This document shows positions 53,883 through 63,077 of a stretch of DNA of 64,000 nucleotides, in pieces. The DNA is taken from positions 8,618,001-8,682,000 of the forward strand of contig NZ_CP082164.1 of the NCBI RefSeq assembly GCF_023101685.1, read 5' to 3'. The DNA comes from Bradyrhizobium sp. 186. Its GTDB lineage: Bacteria > Pseudomonadota > Alphaproteobacteria > Rhizobiales > Xanthobacteraceae. A model generated the notes under the pieces. The model saw nothing but the letters and a program-made list of their open reading frames with translations, was not told the origin of the DNA and made no database searches. Within the stretch, counting starts at the first letter, position 1. Each line of letters starts with the position of its first letter. The position numbers were made by a program, and so were the translations under genes.

Positions 53883-56351
53883 TCAGTTCTTCTTCGGCAC
53901 GAGGTTGAGACTGACGGCGCCGCAACTGCAGCGGAGCACTTCCTTGTCACCCTTGATGGGCGAAACGCAGAGGAATTCGCCGCAATCGGTGTTGGGGCAC
54001 TGCATCATTTGAAGCAATTGTTGAAACGAACTCACGACCGCAGCGAATTCCTTCGATTGCAGGTCCGCCCAGGCGTTGTAGTGAACCGCCTTGTTGATCA
54101 TCCACTCTTCGGACTTTGTCGCCGCCACCCGCTTTTTGGATTCTATCTGGAGCGTTTCGGCATCCTGAATATTTTTCCCCCACGAGGACGCGGAGTCGCG
54201 CGCCTCTTTGAGGCGGGCCTTCCATGCGGCCAACACCCCGGGCCAGAGATCGCCCAGGTCGTATTGTCCGTTTCCATGATATTCGATGCGAGCGCGCAGA
54301 TTATCCGCAAGGATCGTCGAGGTGAACTCCAGATAGCGTCGCAAAGTCCCTGCCGCCAAGGATACATTTTCATTGGCGAGGTGTTTCTGGATCTGCGTCC
54401 AGACGTCACCTTCGTTCCAGACCTGTGGGCCACTGTCGACCGTCCAGCCGCCAAAGCTAAGAGTGCTCTGAACCAGCTTTTCGCTCTGCATGAACTTGAG
54501 CCACACGCCGTCGTGAGTGGTCAGGACAAACTGCGTGTTTGGAAATTTCTGCTTCAGGAGCGCGCAAACCTCACGACGATGGCCGGCGTCGACCGACATC
54601 AGCACATCGTCGAGGACGGCAAGCGTAAATCCGTCGCCGAGCGTGTGCTTCACCAGTGCAAGATAGAGGCAAAGCCCCATGCCATCCTGATGGCCCTCGC
54701 TGTGGTAGGCCCCGGGAGGAAATCTGCCTCGTCCGTAAAAGTCGACATCGAAGGCCAGTTTGCCCAATGATGCAGAGAGCTTGCCCTCGAACTTGGCCTC
54801 ATCGTCGCGGTTGATGAAACTGTAGTATTCGGTGAAGTCCTTCTGCACCTTGTCGTAGATGCCTTCCAAGATTGCGGTGCTGACCGTACCGTAGTGGCTA
54901 AACACCGCAGAAGCTGTTTCGGCCTGCTGGGCCGCGATATTGAGGGTCTGCTGCGTCCCACGGCATTGATCGTATTTCTCCTGGGCGACGATCAAGAATT
55001 CCTTGGCTTCTTCCTCCTTTGAAGGGTCGGAGAGCGTATCGATATAGGCCGCCAGACGATCGGTGGGCTGAAGCAACTCGACCGCGGGCGATGCCCCCAG
55101 TCGACCAAGGGCTTGCAGCGCCTCGGCGATCGCTGCCGGGTCGCGGACGACCTTGTCTAGTGTGTCGCGGTCACCGTCGACGGCCTTTGCGTGGGACCGC
55201 AGCGACGCGGCATCTATAGGAGGATTGGCCTTTTCGCACCATTCGGCCACTTTGCCCGCGTCAAGCGCCATAGCCCGCAGGTGAGCCGCGAGGGGGTCGA
55301 TCGCCCGGGCCAGTTGCTTCAATACCGTCGAGGCTGCATCTGCCTTTGCGATCTTCTCTTGAAGATGCGCTGCCAGCAGGGCCATCTCCCAGGGACCGTC
55401 GCACAGCGGACAAGCGTCTCCTTCGACCAGCTCAAGACCCCGCTCAACCAAGGCGCGCTGCTTGACAACCCTTAACAGAGCCGGATCGTCCGTGAGCTGA
55501 GCGAGATCGGCCACTGCTTCAGACTTTGCGCCAGCTATGGTTGTTTCCTGTGAGACAGCCAGCCTCTTCAGGAAGCTCGCAAGGTCATTGTTGGCGCTGA
55601 GCTTGGAGAACGGCTGCGACGCCCCGTGCTCGGCATCTGGATTGATGCCTACCTTCAAGGCATTTTCCGGCGCGAGGTCCGCCACAGGATCGAGCTTCAG
55701 CACAGCTCGACGAGCATTTACAGAAGCAAGCAGATCAGTTTTGTTTGGGGTGGCAATGCCGAGATGGCGAAAGAAATCGGACTTGGTCCGCCGATCCTCC
55801 GCCTCGGCCCTTCCGTGGTCGCGTTTTGCATCGTTGGCAACGCGTTGGAGTGAGACCCGCAGCTTTTCGAGCTGATCAAGGCGCAGCAGCTCTTGGACGT
55901 ATTGTGATCGTTTGCCTGCAGGAACGAGAATGTATTTGATGATTTCTCGACGAGACAGGGCAAACTCAGGATGGGTTTCGAGCTGCGCCAGAAGCGCCCT
56001 GGTTTCAGCACTGCTCGGCTTGAGTACCGCGGCGCCTGGATTCTTCACGCTCCGCTCGATTATGAAGCTCTTTTTGAGAGCGGGCGCATAGACCTGCAGG
56101 CGAACGAGCGCGCTTTCGGGCTTTTTGCTCGCGTCGACATGTGGAGCGTGCGCCTTGACACTCAGCTCCGCCGTGCCCGCGCCGCCGAGACGAGTGATGT
56201 TCCCGGTGAGGGCAAATTCGATCGCATCCACGATGCCGCTCTTGCCAGTACCGTTCGGCCCCGCAATGCCAAAACTCCTTCGGCCCAACGAGCGCTTGAG
56301 ATGACGAATTCCACGGAACTCGACAATTTCGATTTCTTCAATCTGGATCAT
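53883..56351 (-). CDS. SMC/RecF-like ATPase with zinc motifs
   Basis: 822 residues. Walker A is GPNGTGKSG (residues 31-39), a signature-like SEGHQ lies at 551-555, Walker B is LDDVLMSVD (580-588) and the switch His is in TTHD (611-614). Helical arms fill the middle, with CPLC at 314-317 like a Rad50 zinc hook. After the ATPase a 200-residue tail ends in a zinc-ribbon-like set (Cys785, Cys790, Cys808, Cys810). This is a RecF/SbcC-type AAA_23 ATPase. Its start overlaps the 66-residue gene upstream by 14 bases. Such ATPases occur in repair, condensation and phage-defence modules; no nuclease or toxin gene is adjacent. Confidence 0.82.
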   Translation of the reverse strand: MIQIEEIEIVEFRGIRHLKRSLGRRSFGIAGPNGTGKSGIVDAIEFALTGNITRLGGAGTAELSVKAHAPHVDASKKPESALVRLQVYAPALKKSFIIERSVKNPGAAVLKPSSAETRALLAQLETHPEFALSRREIIKYILVPAGKRSQYVQELLRLDQLEKLRVSLQRVANDAKRDHGRAEAEDRRTKSDFFRHLGIATPNKTDLLASVNARRAVLKLDPVADLAPENALKVGINPDAEHGASQPFSKLSANNDLASFLKRLAVSQETTIAGAKSEAVADLAQLTDDPALLRVVKQRALVERGLELVEGDACPLCDGPWEMALLAAHLQEKIAKADAASTVLKQLARAIDPLAAHLRAMALDAGKVAEWCEKANPPIDAASLRSHAKAVDGDRDTLDKVVRDPAAIAEALQALGRLGASPAVELLQPTDRLAAYIDTLSDPSKEEEAKEFLIVAQEKYDQCRGTQQTLNIAAQQAETASAVFSHYGTVSTAILEGIYDKVQKDFTEYYSFINRDDEAKFEGKLSASLGKLAFDVDFYGRGRFPPGAYHSEGHQDGMGLCLYLALVKHTLGDGFTLAVLDDVLMSVDAGHRREVCALLKQKFPNTQFVLTTHDGVWLKFMQSEKLVQSTLSFGGWTVDSGPQVWNEGDVWTQIQKHLANENVSLAAGTLRRYLEFTSTILADNLRARIEYHGNGQYDLGDLWPGVLAAWKARLKEARDSASSWGKNIQDAETLQIESKKRVAATKSEEWMINKAVHYNAWADLQSKEFAAVVSSFQQLLQMMQCPNTDCGEFLCVSPIKGDKEVLRCSCGAVSLNLVPKKN

Positions 56352-56538
56352 TGCTCGGCTCAGCAGCGTTGAAAATGGCCGCCCGCAGGCTCTCGGCGTC
56401 CAATTGATGATCCGCCAGTGCCTTTCGCAGCGCCGACAAAGACGCCGGCGAAAGGGTTTTCTGGTCCTCGAGCTTTTTCAAGAAGGCATCGACAACGGAT
56501 GAGACCGTAGATGAAAAGGGAAGATCGTCAGCGGCCAT
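56338..56538 (-). CDS. Small partner protein of the SMC-like ATPase
   Basis: 66 residues from ATG 56538, with AGGA upstream. It is helical: SSVVDAFLKKLEDQKTLSPA, SLSALRKALADHQLDAESLR. Its last 14 bases overlap the start of the ATPase gene, implying translational coupling and probably a physical partner or accessory subunit. No family is recognised. Confidence 0.7.
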   Translation of the reverse strand: MAADDLPFSSTVSSVVDAFLKKLEDQKTLSPASLSALRKALADHQLDAESLRAAIFNAAEPSNDPD

Positions 56539-56969
56539 ATGGTTGCTATTCCTGGGCTGGCCACCTGCTTCTGTGCGGCAGCGTCAATCGCGAGACGTCT
56601 CGACAAACAGCTTCCGGACGTGGTCCTAATGCTTGTGCACAATGCGCCGCTAATCGCTTACGTTACTAGCCCGGCAAAGCCGCCCAGAACGCTTCGCCAA
56701 ATGAATTGAGATTAGAACTGAGCCACCCAACTGGCACGATGAAGCCGACTTGAAAGCGCTGCCCGAAAATCAATCAAGCCGACCGATCGACCATCGGAAC
56801 AATCTGCCAGTGACCTCGGCCGGAGTTTGACTTGAACTGCGTTAGCGAGCACACCGCGGAGGCCAAGCCGACGCAAACGAAGCAAAGAACGCTGCCCTCT
56901 CAAGCTTGACATATTTTCCTGCCCCAGACCCGTGGCGGGGCTCATTTAACCCGCCACGGCAGCTGCGAA
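56539..56969. other. Region without an identified gene
   Basis: About 430 bases. It should contain the promoter of the leftward ATPase pair. No other signal was found. Confidence 0.4.
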
Positions 56970-57128
56970 CTAGGCTAGGCGGCCGCAATGTTCGCAGCGC
57001 GGCCGCCCTCCGGTGCCGGAGGCGAGATACTGCCGTTCGATGTTATTGCCCTCGGTACACTTGTCGTTGTCGTGATAGACGTTTCGCGCACCAGGTTTCG
57101 TTGAATGAAATGGTGAAACTTTCGACAT
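56970..57128 (-). CDS. Small zinc-finger-like protein, 52 residues
   Basis: From ATG 57128, with GGGGA upstream, to TAG at 56970-56972. The core VYHDNDKCTEGNNIERQYLA followed by GTGGRPRCEHCGRL has Cys, Cys and Cys in a CTEGNN...CEHC arrangement with His nearby, fitting a small metal-binding protein. Similar short proteins are widespread in Bradyrhizobium. Function unknown. Confidence 0.7.
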   Translation of the reverse strand: MSKVSPFHSTKPGARNVYHDNDKCTEGNNIERQYLASGTGGRPRCEHCGRLA

Positions 57129-57316
57129 AAATCGGTCCCCGACGGAGATGGGTGTATTTGTTCGTACATGGTAGCAAACATGAGGGTTTGAATTGATGCA
57201 ATGACTCTCGAGCCAGCGCTTAAATTTGGCGCTCCATCGAATTTTTCGACGAATTCCACCATCGATCGCAGCAGACCGGCCCTTGCGGGGTGCAGATCGA
57301 GCTTGAGTTTTGTCAG

Positions 57317-58810
57317 TTATTGGGACGACCCCACGACGTCAGCAAAATCAAGATAGACTGCCTCACCGACCTGCACACGACGAAGGTGCTGCCGGTATGC
57401 GCCGCTGCTGGTCTCGTATATCTTTTCAATCGTAAGAGGCACGTCCTGTCCATCATCGATAAAGACCTCTGCGAGCGCACGACCGGTCATCGTTGCCGGT
57501 CGCGAAAGGCCCAGAAGACCGAGCACTGTCGGCGCAATATCGCAAATGTCTGAGAGAACTTGCGAGACGAAGCCGTTTTTGATCAGCGGTCCCGCCAAAA
57601 TGCCGACCGACGACATCTCCTTGGCATGCAACCCGCCGTGCACTCCGAAGCCGAACGCCCCATCCGCACTCCAGGTGCGGCCCATAAGGCCAAATGGATC
57701 GAGACTGTCATCCGACCGGAACGAGAACAGAATGTCCGCCGATCGGGCATGGTCGGCGAACACCAAATGGCGGGCAAAGCTGCCCGGTGCAATGCCATCG
57801 ACCGCGCCACCCGCGGTAAACACCGGACCACACCAGGGCCGCTCGATCATCGATCCTACTGTGCGGCGGATAACGGCGTCCGATGGCTCGGCGAGGTAAA
57901 TTGCTCCGACTTGGCCAGGTATGACGATGGCATCAATCCCGGCCGCCGGTGCCGGGCCGCAGCGCAGCCCGGCAGCCTCGAGCGTCTCAAATAGATCGGC
58001 CCGCGCATGCACCGTCACATGTCCATGATCGGAGGCGGCGATCAGGTGCACGCCAAGGGAGACGCCCTCAGCCTCCCACCAATCGAGCACGCGGCCCAAC
58101 TGCCGATCGACAAAGCTGATCGCTTCCAGCGTCTTTGGCGCGCCAGTCCCACAATCGTGCGAGGAAATATCGGGCTCGCCGAAGGAGAGGATTGCGACGT
58201 CGGGCCGAATTTGAGGCCAGATTACGTCGAGGAACGCTGAAGTCAGAAAGGCTTGAGAGGCAAGATCTGGGTTGCCGGGGGGCGGCGGCGCAGGCGTCGG
58301 CCCCAGCAGGGTCTCCACCTGTCTGAGCATCTCGGCGGAGGTCGCGATGCAAGGGAAGTGGCCGGAGAGCGTCACTTGTCTGAACTTCCGAGCTTTGTGG
58401 TTCAGCAGGCGCGTTGCCCCCGCCGAGTTGGAAGCGAGGACTGAGAAGGTCCAGCCGTTCGCCGCGAGGATCTCACCAAGTGATGGCACACCGAGTAGAT
58501 GGCCCTCGCTCGCGGCATCAAGGTGCTCGATCAGGCGCGCGTCGCTCGTGTCGACAGAGCGCGGTATCGGCGACTGCCTGTCGAGATATTGATTTCCAAT
58601 GATGCCGTGGCGATCCGGCGTCGCGCCAGTGACGAGGCTCGTGAGCGCTATTCGTGTTTCACTGGGATAGACAGTGCGCTGCCTGGCCAGCACCGCACCG
58701 CGGCGCTGGAGCCTGACCAGATTCGGCGTCAATGATGGTTTGACGAGATCGGGTCGAAGCCCATCGAACAGCACGATGAGAACCCGATTCCGGTTCGGTC
58801 GGTCGAACAT
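57317..58810 (-). CDS. Alkaline phosphatase superfamily hydrolase (nucleotide pyrophosphatase/phosphodiesterase type)
   Basis: 497 residues from ATG 58810. The metal-binding core of the alkaline phosphatase superfamily is clear: first Asp in LIVLFDGLRPD, the nucleophile Thr in YPSETRIALTSLVTGATPDRH, Asp/His in FGEPDISSHDCG, Asp-His in ASDHGHVTV and a further His in GVHGGLHAKEM. The layout fits type I phosphodiesterases such as nucleotide pyrophosphatases; related members hydrolyse phosphonoacetate. No signal peptide is evident, so it may act in the cytoplasm. It is a single-gene unit, and a link to the phosphonate cluster 8 kb away is only speculative. Confidence 0.83.
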   Translation of the reverse strand: MFDRPNRNRVLIVLFDGLRPDLVKPSLTPNLVRLQRRGAVLARQRTVYPSETRIALTSLVTGATPDRHGIIGNQYLDRQSPIPRSVDTSDARLIEHLDAASEGHLLGVPSLGEILAANGWTFSVLASNSAGATRLLNHKARKFRQVTLSGHFPCIATSAEMLRQVETLLGPTPAPPPPGNPDLASQAFLTSAFLDVIWPQIRPDVAILSFGEPDISSHDCGTGAPKTLEAISFVDRQLGRVLDWWEAEGVSLGVHLIAASDHGHVTVHARADLFETLEAAGLRCGPAPAAGIDAIVIPGQVGAIYLAEPSDAVIRRTVGSMIERPWCGPVFTAGGAVDGIAPGSFARHLVFADHARSADILFSFRSDDSLDPFGLMGRTWSADGAFGFGVHGGLHAKEMSSVGILAGPLIKNGFVSQVLSDICDIAPTVLGLLGLSRPATMTGRALAEVFIDDGQDVPLTIEKIYETSSGAYRQHLRRVQVGEAVYLDFADVVGSSQ

Positions 58811-59662
58811 GCGTAAAGCTTTCGTCTAGCTGGAACGTAGCGGACCGGGAGCGACCAGGACTTGGCTGGCGCAGCCCAGCGCCATCGACTTGGAGCCGAG
58901 GCTGATCGCTAGAGCGAGCGCAATGCGGGTATGGCGCTCCCAGCCATGCTGACCAAAGCCCGGCCAGCGCGACGGCCGGTACCGAGCCGGGATTAGCGGC
59001 GTGCGAGCGCCAGCAGCTCTCCTCAGCCGTAGATCGGCCCAGCTTGTCTTGGACGGAGGCTGCGGCGTCAGTGGTTTGGTCTGATCATGATCGCCTGATG
59101 CACCTCTGCCGGCGCAGCGCCAAGCCACGGAATTCCCCACAGACCTCAAGGACAGTCCAACCGCGGCGAGGACGTTAGGTAGGACATCGAACAAGCCGAG
59201 GGTAGCATCGGCTCGCAAGCAAGAATGGCAAATGCCGCGTCCAAGCAAACTTTCTCGGCGCCGTAGTCGCGATTGAGCCTGAAATCGAGGGCTGATGCAG
59301 CCTTCGGCTCGTTTCGCGCGGCGGTTCGATTCCGGCGATTGCGATGCATCTCGTGTGCTTGACAGGAATTCCGCAGTTGTGGAGCTCGCAGACACCGGTC
59401 GACCTGTCGAAAATTGATGTGCCCTGACGTGATCGCATCGATCCCCGTGCGCGCCGCTGGGCCGCACGATTTGTCGGCTTTGCTATCGAAGGGAGGGACC
59501 CAGAGCCATTCTGCCAAGCGTGACAAGTTGGAAATCCTGCAAATCGCCAGAGGACGCCTTGAGGATTCCTACTCGCTCTCAAGCGAGTTAACCACTTTGG
59601 TTATCGCTTTTTGAAATGAAATGATCGAAAAATAAGATGCTAGTAACTGTCCCTTCTAACCC
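58811..59662. other. Region without an identified gene
   Basis: About 850 bases between the hydrolase and MATE genes. Open frames on the minus strand near 58830-59580 have no recognisable motif. Confidence 0.4.
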
Positions 59663-61075
59663 TCAGTGAGCGCGGCTTGTCAAGTGGCGGAACCGCAAGA
59701 CAAGGAGCGCCGCATAGACAGTCGTTCCGATCGACAAGCCAATCCATATACCAATGGCGCCCAGACCCATCTTCAGACCGAGCCAATAGCTGAGCGAAAA
59801 GCCGATCAGCCACCAAGCAAAGGCAGCAAACAGAAGCGGCACCCGCGTGTCCCTCAATCCGCGCAGGCCGCCTGCCGCAATGCACTGGGCCGCGTCAGTG
59901 ATAAAGAGGGTTGCGCCGACCACGATGAGCTTTGCGGCAACGCCAATCGTTGCCTCGGAATCGCCGGCCGATCTGCCCAGAAACAGCTCGACGATCTCAA
60001 AACGTGCGGCGATCAGCGTAAGCGTTAGCGTTGCGGCTATGACAATACCAAGCAACATCGCTGCCAGATTTGCCCGCTTGACGCCTGCACGGTCGTCGCG
60101 GCCGGCGGCATGGCCGACGCGTACGGCCGCGGCCGTGCCAACGCCGAGATAAATCATAAACATGATCGCGGCAATCTGAACAACAATCTGATGAGCGGCC
60201 AGTGCACTGGTGCTGATCAAGCCCGCAAGGAGCGACGTGGCCAAAAATAGTCCCGACTCGATCAATGAAGCGATGGAGATCGGCGTCCCGATTGCGATGA
60301 GCGGCCGCATTGCGCGCCAATCGAAACGCCAGAGATGCGCAAAGACATGGTAGTCACGGAACGGCCGGCGCAGTGCAGCGAACCACAACCCGGCCAAAAA
60401 AATGCTGCAGTTGACGAGCGTGGTCGCAAGACCTGCCCCGAACAGCTCGAGCCGGGGCAGCCCAAGCTTGCCATAGGCCAGCATATAGACCAGCAAGGCA
60501 TTGAGGGGGATGGCTGATAACGTAATCCAGAAGACTGGCTGTGGCCGATTGACCCCGCCCATGAAACTGCGGATAGCAAAAAACGCCAGTGCCGGAGCCC
60601 CGCCGAAGGCTAATCCGAAGAGGTATTGCTGGGCGAGCTGCGCCACATCTGGGGCTTGGCCCATCGCAAGCAGTATTTTCTCTGCTCGCAGCGCCACAAC
60701 AATGATCGGGAATGATAGGATCAGGGCCGCCCATAAGCCCATGCGCAGCGTACGCCGTACCGCGCCTAGATTATTTTCCCCAAACGCTCGCGCCGCCAAA
60801 GGCGCGATGGCACTTAGTAGTCCCACGCCGAAGGTGACGCTAATGAAATAGATCCGGCCCGCCAGCGCTGCCGCGGCGAGCGCCTCAGCGCTGATGCGCC
60901 CGATGAAGGCAAGGTCGGTCGTCATCATCGCGATCTGCCCAACCTGCGTCAGCACCATTGGCAACGCGAGTTTCGCGGTTTCGCCGAGCTCGATAGAGAA
61001 GCGACGGATAGCCGCCCGTCTCGTCCCTTCTGGTCGCGAGATTAATGCCGGCTTTGTCTTGGCTATCTTGTCCAT
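59663..61075 (-). CDS. MATE-family multidrug/metabolite exporter
   Basis: 470 residues from ATG 61075, strongly hydrophobic with about 12 membrane segments in two similar halves. Characteristic stretches are ALPMVLTQVGQIAMMTTDLA at the first helix, FIGRISAEALAAAALAGRIY, and in the second half IGTPISIASLIESGLFLATS, followed by AAHQIVVQIAAIMFMIYLGV and AAAVRVGHAAG. These match the NorM branch, which exports cationic drugs and metabolites by sodium or proton exchange. No regulator adjoins. It could export a product of this region, but nothing proves that. Confidence 0.9.
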   Translation of the reverse strand: MDKIAKTKPALISRPEGTRRAAIRRFSIELGETAKLALPMVLTQVGQIAMMTTDLAFIGRISAEALAAAALAGRIYFISVTFGVGLLSAIAPLAARAFGENNLGAVRRTLRMGLWAALILSFPIIVVALRAEKILLAMGQAPDVAQLAQQYLFGLAFGGAPALAFFAIRSFMGGVNRPQPVFWITLSAIPLNALLVYMLAYGKLGLPRLELFGAGLATTLVNCSIFLAGLWFAALRRPFRDYHVFAHLWRFDWRAMRPLIAIGTPISIASLIESGLFLATSLLAGLISTSALAAHQIVVQIAAIMFMIYLGVGTAAAVRVGHAAGRDDRAGVKRANLAAMLLGIVIAATLTLTLIAARFEIVELFLGRSAGDSEATIGVAAKLIVVGATLFITDAAQCIAAGGLRGLRDTRVPLLFAAFAWWLIGFSLSYWLGLKMGLGAIGIWIGLSIGTTVYAALLVLRFRHLTSRAH

Positions 61076-62251
61076 ATAATCATGTCGCCGTTTGCGTGGG
61101 CGAACGAAATACCGCTTTTTTTCACGGGAGTATTACGTTCTGACGTAAATTCGCGGTCAGCCCGCGATGCTGCTCGCGGGCAGCCTCGTGCGACCGCACG
61201 TTGTTTAGATGCAAAAACTGACGACGGCTTGGCTTCGTGCAGCGCGGCCCCGATTTTCGCATGCGATAAGCGCCAAGGAGAGGTTGCAAATGCCGCGCCA
61301 GAATTGGCCAATCACCGCAATGGCGCAACGGTGACGGCGCGCATCGGGATCGAGCGAGGTCGATCGAGGAGGCGATTCATGCGCAGGCCACTGGGTTGAT
61401 GCCAAAGATTGGAGGGCCCGAACTCGGACCCGATCCATGCCATGAACTGAAGACTTATCATCCCGCAACCCATCCCTGCACTTCTGAGCAATCGATGGGA
61501 TCTCACTGTTCAAAGCCCATGCCAACTGCGACAGCTTGACTAATGCTTCCTCTCATCCAAGCCGACCTGTCGCGGGATCGACAGCACGTCGCAAACAAGA
61601 CAACCGGCATCGCACGCGCTCAGCCCGAGAGGGCGGCGATGCGACTACACGGTGGGTCGCAATTTCATCGGTTAGGAAGACCTAGCGGGATTGATTCGTC
61701 ACGAGCTCTGTAAGCTCGCGCCTGCTCGACTGGATCACAGATATCGATATGCAATCACATTGATGAGCTGCGCGGCCTCGATCCCGCTCTTGGCGCCTTG
61801 GAAAATGAAGTGCTCTCGGCAGTGGGTCACAAGTCAGCAAGCCATAGACGTCGATGGTGACTTCCCCTTTCTTTGGCCTCGCGCACGCTGATCTAGTTCG
61901 TTCACACCGGACACATTCCGCTCGGCGGCTGCAGCCCTTTTTTCGTCTGTTTGGGTGACGGCATGCGCCAGCTTGGGGGTCGACCGCTCATGGACGCCAT
62001 GAGAATATAACAAGAACACCGAGTCGTGTCCCGACTCGGCAGTTTTGTGGGCGGCGAGCGGCTCGGCCGAGACAAGCAGCACGACCCGAGCTGCGAGGGC
62101 ACATGAAAGTGGCGAGTCCGAAGGCTGCACATGGAATCCGGTGCTCTGCCCCCTTTGTTAGCCTTACCCAGCAAGGTTTCCGTTTGAAAAGCGATGATGT
62201 GTGCTACCCGGCCTTAGGTAGCGCCGGTATTGTCGGGCTTTCATTGAACCT
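61076..62251. other. Long region without an identified gene
   Basis: Nearly 1.2 kb upstream of the MATE gene. A leftward frame at 61834-62130 has a signal-like stretch (ALAARVVLLVSAEPLAAHKT) but an uncertain start. Nothing else is supported. Confidence 0.4.
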
Positions 62252-62665
62252 TTGCGTGCGCATGTGAGCTTTCAGCTGTCCATACTGAAGATACTTGCCG
62301 GGCAGCCGGGCGGCCGAGCCAGACTTGAACTCGTCAAACAGCACTTGGCCATCTTTTACACCAGCGGGCCCGAGTGGCCGGCGCGCATGAAGCGCATCGC
62401 AAGCCGCGAGCCGAACCTCGATATCTTCGGACAAAAGCTCATCGACCGGGAGGTGGGATACTGGACCATCACTGAGGAGGGACGGAAGGTCCTTGAGGCC
62501 CTTGAGAAGCTCGATCGATATGTGGCGCAAGGCCAGCCCGAGGCACAGGCCGATGAGCCAGCTGGCGATGAGCGACCGCCATTGCCGGCTGCGCCGCCAC
62601 GACCGATCGCCCGCAGGAACCGTCCTCAGCGTAAACGGTTGTGGGTCAGGCAGCTCTTCGATTAG
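62252..62665 (+). CDS. Winged-helix-like conserved protein
   Basis: 137 residues. The N-terminal part (VSFQLSILKILAGQPGGRAR, LELVKQHLAIF, then EVGYWTITEEGRKVLEALEK) has the pattern of a winged helix such as Mrr N-terminal or PadR-like domains. The C-terminal 45 residues are rich in Pro and Arg. It is followed after 29 bases by a broken cold-shock gene. A DNA-binding role is possible. Confidence 0.6.
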   Translation: MRAHVSFQLSILKILAGQPGGRARLELVKQHLAIFYTSGPEWPARMKRIASREPNLDIFGQKLIDREVGYWTITEEGRKVLEALEKLDRYVAQGQPEAQADEPAGDERPPLPAAPPRPIARRNRPQRKRLWVRQLFD

Positions 62666-62694
62666 ATCGCGGAACTTCAGTTTGAAATAATGCA

Positions 62695-62902
62695 ATGGCA
62701 ATGGGGACTGTGAAGTGGTTCAACGCGACCAAGGGATACCGGCTTCATCCAGCCAGAAGACGGGGGAGCTGACGTCTTCGTTCACATCAGCGCGGTCGAG
62801 AAGGCCGGCTACACCAATCTCGCGGAAGGCGTTCGGGTCAGCTACGAGCTGATGGCTGGTCGTTCGGGCAAGATGAGCGCCGAAAATCTGCGCATCGGCT
62901 GA
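62695..62902 (+). pseudogene. Cold-shock protein, one-base frameshift
   Basis: From ATG 62695 (or 62701) the frame reads MGTVKWFNATKGY, the start of a CspA-type protein, and is shifted by one extra C at 62739-62740. The natural continuation GFIQPEDGGADVFVHISAVE, KAGYTNLAEGVRVSYELMAG, RSGKMSAENLRIG is in another frame and ends at TGA 62902. RNP1 (KGYGFI) spans the lesion and RNP2 (VFVHIS) is intact. The repaired protein would be 68 residues. Cold-shock proteins bind single-stranded RNA or DNA. It could be a true pseudogene or a sequencing error. Confidence 0.85.
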
Positions 62903-63077
62903 TCGACTTGCCCTGAGGAACCTGCCAAGCTTTGGCGTTTCTGAATTAGCTTCTGGCTTGCGCGAGAAGTCATCGACTCAGCAAATCTCCCGGCACCGCT
63001 GAGGCCGTTTCCTGTCCGACGCACGATCAGCGCTGCGCATCGGAGCGCCGTGCGAGGCGCTTATCGGGATCGCATTT

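Noticed and set aside
53724..54770. Long rightward open frame of 348 codons
   Set aside because: It lies antisense to the SMC-like ATPase, has no motif and reads as a shadow of that gene.
57317..58810. Phosphonoacetate hydrolase linked to the phosphonate cluster
   Set aside because: The superfamily motifs do not single out that activity and the gene is 8 kb away on the other strand, so only the general class is called.
58826..59582. Overlapping leftward frames between hydrolase and MATE genes
   Set aside because: Three overlapping frames with no motif, ribosome site or consistent codon pattern; treated as non-coding.
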